The notes beneath the pieces were generated by a model. That model ran no database searches. It was given only the letters and a program-made list of their open reading frames with translations, and was not told the DNA's origin. A stretch of DNA of 64,000 nucleotides from Monomorium pharaonis (taxonomy: Eukaryota; Arthropoda; Insecta; Hymenoptera; Formicidae): assembly GCF_013373865.1 (NCBI RefSeq), contig NC_050474.1, forward strand, positions 17,428,042 through 17,492,041. Reading direction: 5' to 3'. Made by a program: the position numbers and the translations under genes. Each line of letters begins with the position of its first letter. Position 1 is the stretch's first letter. This document shows positions 54,652 to 64,000 of the stretch, in pieces.

Positions 54652-55121
54652 TACGTGAAAAGTTGTTTGCTTGTATATTAAATATAATTAAGACGTCTTA
54701 AATAACATATTTAAATAAATTATTAAATATTTGACATTTTTATCGATTTACTTCTACTTAATATTATTTTTTTTAATGTTCCTTATTTATTATTATAATA
54801 TATTATATGAGATGATAATGTAAGAAGAAGATAATAATAAATGTGAATTTTAAGCGACAATTAAAGAAATAAATGATACAATACCACGAAAGAATAGGAA
54901 TTTATAGAAACAAATGCAAAATGCAAAATAGATGTATTATATTGCAAATAGGTAAAATATTTGATGAAAATACGACATATTAACAAGAAATTAATCATTC
55001 AAATTGGTTCATATGTGAATTGAGCAAAAGCGTTGATTTAAGAACATAATTCTGCGACGAGAAGTGAATTTCATAAATTAATTAATTATTGCAGAAATTC
55101 CGAAGAATAAATACTGACATT
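53276..55121. other. Intergenic DNA between P450 and lipase, nothing firmly recognised
   Basis: AT-rich. A short GC-richer patch at 54,474-54,600 is open for about 45 codons on the + strand but shows no known motif. It is followed by an (AT)n run at 54,630-54,653. Candidate lipase 3' sequence may extend into the right end. Confidence 0.4.
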
Positions 55122-58100
55122 TCATAACATTCTCTTCTTCATTTCACCGAGTATTTGGTCATATACAAGCGTCTTCACATCCTTAGCCCATATGTAGTCT
55201 ACATGATTAAATTTCTTGTTCGCTATTAAGGTTTTCCCGGAAGGATTGCTCAGCTCGCTGTACAACTTTTCTACATCCTACGAAAGAATTATAGTGTAAA
55301 TAAAAATGTTCGCAGAAAAATGAACATATTATTTTACTTGACACTTTAATACCGAGATTAATCAAAGAAACTTAATTTTTTTAACTTTGTCATTACAATT
55401 AATCATCAACAGAAATCACTATCATGATCAAATGCAGCATTAGAAGTTCAAATAAAAAGGTATTCTAATTGTTCTGATAAATACCGAAGGTATTCGAGAT
55501 AAGTAAATTGCTATACGTAGGGAAATATACGAACCTTGACATTCGATAACCAATCGTTTTCACTGTAATATAAGTGAACTGGAACTTTGACCTTGCTCAA
55601 ATCATATTTCGCTGGACTTAATGAGTCGTATAATTTTTTATTACCGATTAATCCATAATCGTACTTTTGAAATCTTCCCGGTGAAATCATCCTTCCTGTT
55701 ATCAGATTTTGATATATGTTTACAACTCCTTTTTCTCCTTTCGTATATCGTAAATTTTAAAATATGTGGTATTAAGATGTAATTTTTTTTTTATCTTGTA
55801 AAATAATATATAACATTCAAGTGGTGCTATGGATCAAAGAATTAAAGTTACAAGGTTCCTTTTTTCTTCATTTTACTATTTGATTTCGCTGGTATATCTT
55901 TTTATCTTTAATATATGTTTTTCTTCGTGTTCCTAATTTGTTTTATAATTTTACACATATACACAATATACCTTTTAAATTTATTTATTTAAGTAATATA
56001 AATTAAATTAAAAATTATTTAAAATGATTAAAGTATTTCTTAAATATATGATGTTTAATAAAACTGTTTAATAAACTCGAGAAAGTTAAAATACAATTAC
56101 TAGACTGATTCTGCTAAAATATTTCATAAAGAACAGTAAATAAAAGTTTAACGTGAACGATGGTACGCAATTATATTTTATAAATTATTAAATATATAAC
56201 AATGTAATACTTAATTTCTAGCCATTTTCAAAAAATTCAAAAAATAAAATAAATAATAAAAAGACCTATGTATACAGAGGTCTCAAAATTTTTCATCTCA
56301 AGCTTTACTAATAAGAAGATTAAATGTCAATTAAATTATCAAAATTGATTGATTTTAGATGACAATCACCAAACTGAATAGTAAAGTAACATGAAGTTGT
56401 TAGTTTACTATCTCAAACATAATAAAAATCTTTATCAGATTCAAACGTGTTTGGCTATTTATTAACAATTAAGGTCTGAAAACGCTATGTTTACTCTAAA
56501 GCATTCGCATAAATTTGATTAAGTAAGATAAAAAAATTCTAACAAATACTTCTGCGCGATTACTTTTTGCCAAAATGTAAAAGTGCGAGGAGAATCTCTA
56601 AGCTGTTAAAAGCTCAATGCTGTTAGAAAAATATTTATTAACAATTAATGTCTAAAAGCACTCCGTTTACTCTTGAAAAAGTTATGATCATTTGCCATAT
56701 TTTATTATTGCTAGTTTGTTAAATTTTAAGTTTTTTTACTTTTCTTTATTCTGTGTAAAATTTCAAATATTTACTATAATATTTGTCATTCATGCAGTTT
56801 ATTCAGAACTTAAAAAATTTTGTAACTTTAACCTTGTAAACCATTGTTATCTAAATGTTACATATAACTTTTACGATATCGAAAACTTTATGTCTTAATA
56901 TCAAATTTTTCAAAATCCGCGAGATGCAGAATCTTCAGTTTGCTCTTGTTAAATATCTTTGTATACAACAATAGGGGAAAATCACATAGGGGCTCGTTAG
57001 CACAGTTATAATAATTTCAGTACTCAAAATTTTAACAATTAATTATTATAATTATTAGTAAACTTGATAACTTGATAATAAAACAAATTGGCACATTATT
57101 AAGATGTAAGTTACCTATACCACAAACTTCATATTGAATTAATACAAATGTAATAGAAATACAAAATATATAGATATTAAATATATTACATACACATTGA
57201 TTTAAATTATTCTATTATAACCAATTAATTAATTAATACATATACAAAATTGTCAACTAGCCTCTTTTGTTAACAAGCCCCTATCTTCTCTATTTATTAT
57301 ATTGTAAAAATACAGAACCTCTATATATGTCTACCAAATTTATTGATATAAATTTACCAGTTTTGATGAGTTGCGCATAATGCATAAGTTGCTTTGCGGA
57401 TGTACTAGCAGGAGCATGTCCTAAGATCACCGGTATAAGAGCCTAAGAGATCACAAAAATATAAATATATGTAATAAATGATATTAATTAATATAATAAT
57501 ATTACTGTTACGGGAGAAATCAGCTTAAAATTTAGGATAATTAGATTAATTAGGATTAGATTTAATTAGTTTGTATTAGAGTAAGGAACATGTTATTCGA
57601 GCGAGAGGTTTCTTTTATTACATTTTTTTTGTTTGTAAATAATAGTTTTTTCTTAGTTGTAAGTGTGTTGCGTTGATTAAATCGTTGATTTAATTGACGT
57701 ATGTATATAGCGTTTGTACAGAATAGAATAGTTAACTTATTGTTAACATACATGTGTTGCGAGAGACCGATTGGATGGTGAATGCAGGAGAGCTGTGAGA
57801 AGCAATGCATTGTAAAGGCGTGAAGGAGGGACAGTGTTCACGGTTTCAAAAGTCATTTTTGATTGACAAGGAAGCTGTCCGATGTCTCTTGGCACGAGTC
57901 GCATGGACTCGTGGCCGTCAAGCCATTTTTGCAATCAACGACCTCGTGGGTTTAACAAACTCGGTGGTGAAGGTCGAAAGCGTGCACGGGGACCCCAAAG
58001 GGGGAACCCGGGGCCGTTCAGGCTACAGAGACATCGGCGGCGCGACTCACAAAAAACCGAAGGAAAGGGTAGAAAAGTCGAGAAATTGACCGAAAGGCCC

Positions 58101-61100
58101 TTCCTCCACGTCTAAAAACACCGTCAGGCCAAAAAGTGTGTGTGAGCCGAGAGAGGGGATATTGCGTTAGCAAATCGGACGAGCCCTTGCGTGGGACGTT
58201 GCGATTTTCGGGGACAGATGTTCGACGACTGCGGAGACAAAAGGTACGATCCTTAACCAGACGCATTCGAATTCTGAGAACGTCTCTACTTGTAAGCGTT
58301 GCTTCATAAAGTTGCAAAATATTAAATTTCGCTTGTCTTTTCCTGCCCACAATAATTACAAGTATAAGTATTGAATTACAACTAATAATTTCTAATTAAT
58401 GTCTAAAGATGACGTTGCGACATAATATAATATATGTGCAAAATCTTGATAATACTAATATAGTTGAAAGTAATAAAAAAAAAATCACTCAATGAGTGTA
58501 AAAATAAATTTCTAAATAATATTTACTTACTGCATACATTTCTAATTTTTTTGCTTTTTATATTATGAAAAATATAAAAATATATGTCTTATTAATAAAT
58601 ACTTATGTGTAAATATACAGGGTGTTCCTAAACTAGCGCAAAATATTTTAAGACCCAAATTCTTAATTACAAATAACAGAAATAGACTAGACCGACTAGA
58701 ATTTTGCGCACTTAGAGATGCTAGTGATAAAGATGCTTCCATAAACAAAATGATTTTGACAATAATGTCTTTGTTCAATAAATTATTAAAAAACATAAAA
58801 GCTTTATTAAGAAATTTATTACATAAAAGTTTAAAATGTTCTATCTGTCATTTATGATATTTAAACTCTTTTTATTTAAAAACAATTATATTATTATTTC
58901 GACATTTTCGTATTTGAATTTTCGACTTAAAATGTTATAAAGAATTTATCATTAAAACATTTTGCACCAATTTAAAAACACTCTGTATAGTTAAAGTTTT
59001 TTTTTAATTTTATAATATTTTGGTTCATCATATTTCGTTCATGACCATTTTTAGCTAAAAATCTATAAAAAGGTTGTTTAAATAAACTTAATATAAAATA
59101 GATTAAAATTATAATTAACAAAATAGTAACTTTTAATTATAAGTACAAAAACCTTTTTGATTAAAAAATTAAGTTTACAGCTGTCATTTGTTAAAGTTTT
59201 ATTCTATTTTCAATGTTTACCTAATAGCAACAAACTTTAAAAAATTTTAATTTAAGTTTACCATGACCAGAATATCACTTCAACTATATATCATGTATTT
59301 ATAACTTTTTATTTATAAAAGATATTAAGAAATTTTTTTTAAATAATTATATAAATATCTCTTAAAACTTTACTTTCACCTTTTTGGGAGACTAAAGCAG
59401 ATTCGTTAACTTTTTAGAATTTTAGTGACAAAATAGTTTTAAACATTTAATTGTTGCAACTAACTATACATATAGCAATAATAGAAATAACCTTCTTTTA
59501 CATTTTGGACTCATCGAACGATACTATAAATTGTATAGTTTTGTTTGTAATAATTAAAAATATCAACACGTAGAGCATAATTACGTACCTGTCCCAGTAT
59601 CAGGACAAGTGCGCTAGCAGCTCGGGGCAAGTCAGCATTACATAAAATACATACAACTGTGTACTATAAAAAATGTTAAACTAAAAAATTATAAACATTT
59701 AATTGCTGCAACTGACTATACATATAGCAATAATAAAGACAACCTTCTTCTACATTTTGGACCCATCGAAAGATACTATAAATTGTATAGTTTTGTAATA
59801 ATTAAAAATATCAACATGTAGCATGACTGCGTACCTGCCCCAGTATCAGGACAAGTGCGCTAGCAGCTTGGGGCAAGTCAGCATTATATAAAATACATAC
59901 AACTGTGCACTATGAAAAATGTTAAACTAAGAAATTATACAATGAGATACCATATACAGTGTTTAAGTGCTTAAAATTTTATTTAAACTTTGAAACTAAG
60001 GAAAATAACACATTTTATGTAACATACTTGATATGCGCAGAACAAACTTGAAAATATGAAATAAATATAAACATATTATTATATATTAATATAAATTAAC
60101 ATATGCGCACAAAAATATGAAATAAATATGAACATATTATTATATATTAATGTAAATTAATATATACGCACAACAAACATAAAGTGTGCACCAGAGTTTC
60201 AGTGCTGCCAAAGAAAAATTAGCAAACCTCCGAAAATTGGAGATAAGTACTTTATATTAAAAAACATGTTTTCGATTCTAATCAAATTGTTTTTTTTTTT
60301 TTTGCAAGAAGTATATACACTAAGAAAAAAAAACGAAATTTAAATAAATATTTCTTGGAATAGTGCTAATAACATTATTTTATAGAAAATCAATAATATT
60401 TATTTAAAACAAGTACTAGTTTTCTATAATTTAGAAAATATTACTTGTTTAAAATTAATATTATTGATTTTCTATAAAATATGTTATTAGCACTATTCAA
60501 AGAAATATTTATTTGTATCTAGCAATTTTTTTTCTCAGTGTAAACACAACGATTTGAGTATCTACGCTTGCTGCGAATGTGTCCCAATCTCCTTATTCAG
60601 TTTGTCGCAAAAAATTAAAAACAAGTACGATTTTCGTACAATCTGACTCTTTTAATATCTGTCTTTCTATATGATTATCTATGTGATTATCTAGCTAAAT
60701 AATTTATAACTTAAAAGCCACCTATATGGATAAGTTACCGTAGAGATTTTGTCATTCAAATATAGATGATGTTTTTCTTCTAATTAGCGGAATTTTACAA
60801 ATTCATAAGAGTTTTTAATAATAACAAAGATATTTAATAGAAACTCTGACATAATTATTTAATAGATATTTAGCTGAGATGTTATTTTTTGCAATAATTT
60901 TTTCACTGTTTTTTCTAGGATTTAAGTAAGGGAAAAATCTCATAGTTGCTTATTAGTATCAAAAGATATTAAATTGCTGGGCAATTTAATTTTTAATTAT
61001 TACTTATTCCAGCAAAAAACTGTGTTTTAAGACTAACAAATTTATCGGTGCAATACATGCTGGTAATTGTAAATTTAAATGATAAATTATACATCACAAA

Positions 61101-63780
61101 CATCTAGTGACACGTAGTGGCAATATTAAATATATGTATATGTATTTCTGATATTTAATAGATCTGTCGAATCATGGATTTGGGCCACGTAGAAAATATA
61201 TTCTATTTATGCTGGACGATGTAAAATGTGTCTATGAGTAAATATGCTGGTGTTATGTACATACCGGATCAAGTTGTTCAGGGTTGAATCCAGTCAGTAG
61301 GAACATTACATTCGAACATATCGGTTGGGTAATAGCTTTCTCTGAGCATATTAGCTGTGCAGCTCCTTTTACGATGTCGTTGTCAAGATTGAATTCGTAG
61401 AAACCGACTAATTTCCATAAATACTGCAATGATACATTGAAACCATCAGACAAGGAAAATATTTGATTGTGAGATCAAAGCCAATTCTTTTTTTTAATCC
61501 AGGAATCATGTACCTCCCCGAAAAGCGAGAACTGTGACATTAGTTGCAAAAGAGGACTTTTCATCCTGCCAGAGTAAACAATCGGAGCCATAATGTACGC
61601 CTCCTCGATGTACTTCTGATATTCAGGTAGTTCTGTCGCCATAACGAAAAAGGCAGTAGTGCCTTGACTATGTCCTATGTAGAACATTTTTTTAAGGCCA
61701 GTAGTCTTCACAATGTGGTCTATCGTCGCTGGAAGATCAATTGTACCGATCTCATGCCAACTATAACATGTAATAGGATAATATATGCATGAATTATTGC
61801 ATTTACGTTCACAAAGACAAGGTATTAAAGATCAAAAACATTACTTTTGCTACATTTTAGCTATTACTATCATTTTTTACAAAATAAACCATTAAAACGA
61901 TCTGTTTTTACAATAAATATAGATTTAAAACAAAATGTTTTTATCAGTATTAAGAGGATGCTAAACAGCCCGTCAAACTTGATCAAGGTTGATAACGTAG
62001 AGTCATTCATTTATCCTGGTTCATAAAAATATTTGCTTCAGAATACAAGTTATGTAGATTATACGTACAAATGAATGGTACACCGCAGTTTGGAATAGAT
62101 TGAGAAATAAGACTATATTCGTCGATTTAAGCGTTTTCATAGATTTCCAGTGAAAGCGCTTAAATGAACAAAATTTGATCCAATACATAACTTTTTTTTA
62201 CGGCTTGTAATCGTAATTTAACGAATATAGTCTTATTCCTCAATTTATTCCGAACTACGGTGTATCATTTATTTGTTCGTATAAGCTACATAACTTGTGG
62301 TGTGTGTATTTTGAAGCAAACATTTTTATAAATTTTAGTATAAGCTCTAGATATTGTCATCTCATAATGCTAAATACAATTATAAATATTTCTTATAATT
62401 ATATCAATGATATTATAGAATTAACGAGTTCTAGTTAACATATACGTGCAATTAAAATTTCTGTTTAAATAAGGATTAAAACTTTTTGTCTTCAATAATA
62501 AATAATAAGAGAATGTTAACTGTTGACAACTGGCAAATAATTTTTTATTAAAAAACTTATGTTTAAATTTAAGTGTTATTAGTCTTATTACACGTTAGAC
62601 TAAAGATATTAATTATTTCTATGTTGCAACTTTATTTATACAATATCTGTGTATTTAAATTTTATTTTTGTGTGTTGTGAATGTTGTAATTATTTTTTTG
62701 TTTTCTTTATAATTTTGATATACATATAAGTATATACATATAAATTAATACTAACCTAAAGTTCCAATAGTCTTTTTTCTTAATTTTGCTATCTGTGTGA
62801 TTACGAGCATATGTACTGCCACGTGCATTACCGAGCCACACGTCATAACCTTCATCCGCCAGAATAAACGCTAACAACATCAGAATGTAAATAAAGACAA
62901 ATTCGAGCGAGTATATGTAAAAACTAAAGTAAATGAAAATTGATAAAATATTAATGTCATTTTTTATAATTAATTTGAATATATAATGTAAAAAATTCGA
63001 ATTTAAATTCTAAAGATGTAAAGACAAATTTTGCAATATATTGATAAAATATATACAACATATTATATAACAAATATTTTAATGTCTTGCTTTATAAAAA
63101 ACTTAATATTTTAATAAATAAAAATAAAATAAGAATACTTCCATACTTTATTAAATACACAATATTATTAAATTTATGTTTGTCATATCATCAAAACATA
63201 AAATTAATTTTTTTTTCTTGATTCTTTTTATCTCTTGAAAAAATAACTTGATAAAATAAATATTACTTTTTTTTATACCTAAACTTTTCTCACGACCAGA
63301 AATAGTAAAAGCCGCTGAGTTACACATAATGCCGTGCATCACAAACACAATAGGTTTTTGCACATTTGATTTGGTAGAATTCGATTCGGTAGCTGGTCCT
63401 GTTATCCGATGTAGTTCTAAAGTGTAACCATCGGAAGTAGTTACTTTATGCATCTCTCCATTGTAGCCGTATTTGCTTATCAATTCCATCTGTAAAAAAG
63501 AACAACAGCTTTTAAATTCGTTTATATCATAGATATAAATATCATTAAAAACGATTAAAAATATAAATATGATTGAAAATAACGAAGTAGTTTTACTTAC
63601 CGTGGTAAGTTTTGCATCCTCAGGAGCTGTAGGTAACTGATTTGGAAGTTCTGGTATCTGTTCTAATAAATTTAATTTCTGTATGTTATCTATTAGATCA
63701 TCTAACAAATTAGCATTTATGGATGCCAGGATAGAGATGAGAAATATTGGTAGCAACATGGCTGTGCTCAACGAGTTCAT
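55122..63780 (-). CDS. Secreted acid lipase (lipase 3-like), complete, 8 coding exons, 451 aa
   Basis: An alpha/beta-hydrolase of the acid lipase family, which splits triacylglycerols or sterol esters in the gut lumen, lysosome or haemolymph. Coding exons in gene order: 63,780-63,601; 63,489-63,279; 62,870-62,756; 61,760-61,514; 61,423-61,265; 57,442-57,358; 55,737-55,535; 55,277-55,122. Borders are GT-AG and phases agree. A signal peptide covers about residues 1-23 (hydrophobic LLPIFLISILASINA), followed by an acidic, Leu-rich linker. The abhydrolase-lipase region starts at ELISKYGYNGEMH. The oxyanion HG is in VMHGIM, then come GYDVWLGNARGSTYAR, the nucleophile Ser200 in GHSQG, Asp394 in YYSENDW and His425 in FNHVDYMW, a complete catalytic triad. 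It is slightly longer than the roughly 400 aa usual for the family, mainly at the N terminus. Intron 5 (3.8 kb) holds several insertions. An upstream in-frame ATG at 63,828 was not used because the signal peptide would be displaced. Confidence 0.92.
55738..57357. other. Lipase intron 6, nothing recognised
   Basis: AT-rich intron without repeats that I can pair. Near 56,460 and 56,640 the words TATTTATTAACAATTAA and GTTTACTCT recur, suggesting an old partial duplication of roughly 180 bp. Confidence 0.4.
57506..58355. mobile_element. GC-rich, LTR-like insertion in lipase intron 5
   Basis: It starts TGTTACGGGAGAAATCAGC, an LTR-type start, and is flanked by ATTAC at 57,501-57,505 and 58,355-58,359, a possible 5-bp target duplication. 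The proposed right end is not the expected CA, so the border is uncertain. The 500 bp from 57,800 to 58,320 are markedly GC-richer than the surroundings and open in several frames on both strands, but no protease, reverse transcriptase or integrase motif is seen. A solo LTR is the simplest reading. Confidence 0.45.
58618..58985. mobile_element. TA-flanked palindromic element, 368 bp
   Basis: Ends CAGGGTGTTCCTAAACTAGC and, inverted, CAGAGTGTTTTTAAATTGGT continue with GCAAAATRTTTTAA. TA lies on both outer sides. Located in lipase intron 5; no transposase. Confidence 0.7.
59441..59945. repeat. 252-bp tandem duplication in lipase intron 5
   Basis: 59,441-59,692 and 59,693-59,945 are about 90% alike (GACTATACATATAGCAATAA, CCAGTATCAGGACAAGTGCG and GCAAGTCAGCATTA in both). 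On the minus strand each copy contains GCACTTGTCCTGATACTGGG then ACAG and a GTAC donor-like site. Confidence 0.85.
60050..60180. repeat. 60-bp tandem duplication
   Basis: AATATGAAATAAATATRAAC plus ATATTATTATATATTAATRT followed by a GCGCACAA word occurs twice in direct succession. Confidence 0.75.
60318..60540. mobile_element. TA-flanked palindromic element, 223 bp
   Basis: Ends CACTAAGAAAAAAA and, inverted, CACTGAGAAAAAAA, with TA at 60,316-60,317 and 60,541-60,542. Nearly the whole length folds back on itself (AATAGTGCTAATAACAT, ATAGAAAATCAATAATATT). A single matching end (ACACTGAGAAAAAAAG) is visible at 13,371 in FAR intron 4. Confidence 0.8.
60541..61264. other. Rest of lipase intron 5, nothing recognised
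   Basis: AT-rich intron sequence leading to exon 5; no repeat partner or open exon seen. Confidence 0.5.
61950..62335. mobile_element. TTAA-family palindromic element in lipase intron 3
   Basis: It starts with TTAA then GAGGATGCTAAACAGCCCGT and is the inverse of 6,845-7,224, sharing AAGACTATATTCGTCGATTT, TACGGCTTGTAATCG and AATACAAGTTATGTAG. The second terminus is missing near 62,335, so the copy is truncated. Confidence 0.7.
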
Positions 63781-63834
63781 TGCTGGCTGATGAAATAAAA
63801 AGAAATGAAGTGGATCCCCTAAAAGCACAGCTGA

Positions 63835-63842
63835 TATATATA
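63835..63842 (-). promoter_or_regulatory. Candidate TATA box of the lipase gene
   Basis: TATATATA on the minus strand, 55-62 bp upstream of the ATG; a start site about 30 bp downstream would leave a short leader. Position only. Confidence 0.35.
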
Positions 63843-64000
63843 CAGTGTTTATGTCGTATGCATGATGAATAACGTCAGAGTGTTTGAGGCTTTAGTTAAT
63901 GCCATCTGTTAATTTGTCATAATTTTTGCTTCAATAATGAATAACGATCGGCGTAGTAAGCCGTAAATGACATCGTGAAAAAAAAAATTAAAAATACATG

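Noticed and set aside
57805..58350. Several overlapping frames in the GC-rich insert
   Set aside because: High GC lowers stop frequency in all frames; no frame shows a domain.
63781..63828. Upstream in-frame ATG for the lipase
   Set aside because: It would put 16 extra residues before the signal peptide and lies only a few bases from the TATA-like sequence.

Overview
The window looks like nuclear DNA of a hymenopteran insect, most likely an ant. It is very AT-rich, its genes are split into many short exons with GT-AG introns, and the three recognisable gene families (clan-4 cytochrome P450, fatty acyl-CoA reductase, secreted acid lipase) are expanded in ants. The species assignment is inference. 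No bacterial-style operon, rRNA, tRNA or CRISPR array was seen.

Genes. (1) A 3'-terminal fragment of a fatty acyl-CoA reductase (FAR) gene, + strand, 5,161-5,960: three open exons. (2) A complete FAR gene, + strand, 10,948-18,572: ten coding exons, 498 aa, with every splice phase agreeing. (3) A complete CYP4-type cytochrome P450, - strand, 52,045 down to 24,195: twelve coding exons, 508 aa, spread over about 28 kb because its introns are full of repeats. (4) A complete secreted acid lipase, - strand, 63,780 down to 55,122: eight coding exons, 451 aa. FAR and P450 converge; P450 and lipase are head-to-tail. All three families act on lipids (acyl-CoA reduction to alcohols, fatty-acid or hydrocarbon oxidation, ester hydrolysis), but nothing in the sequence shows co-regulation.

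Repeats make up most of the rest. 1-5,100: low-complexity DNA, short tandem arrays with TACGTA/GACGTCA cores, a Helitron-like end, one end of a TA-flanked element and a broken Penelope-like reverse transcriptase. 5,960-10,950: the region between the two FAR copies, with a TTAA-bounded element and a dispersed repeat. 18,570-24,190: a dispersed repeat, another TTAA-family copy, a probable solo LTR of 1.89 kb with a 4-bp target duplication, and a palindromic element. The P450 introns hold a hAT-like element (intron 8), several palindromic elements (introns 4, 5, 9) and, in the 15.5-kb intron 3, two apparently abutting Helitron-like elements. Each of these carries its own satellite: about 30 copies of a 164-bp unit in one, and about 12 copies of a 157-158-bp unit inside a terminal-inverted-repeat element in the other. 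The second also holds a 617-bp tandem duplication and a 1.0-kb palindrome. The lipase introns hold an LTR-like GC-rich insertion, two TA-flanked palindromic elements, a 252-bp tandem duplication and a TTAA-family copy.

The most unusual structure is P450 intron 3: some 14 kb of tandem Helitron-like DNA with two unrelated satellites of near-nucleosomal period inside an otherwise intact gene. Everything here was read by eye; exon boundaries were chosen from splice motifs plus reading-frame continuity, and repeat edges are approximate unless a target duplication is stated.
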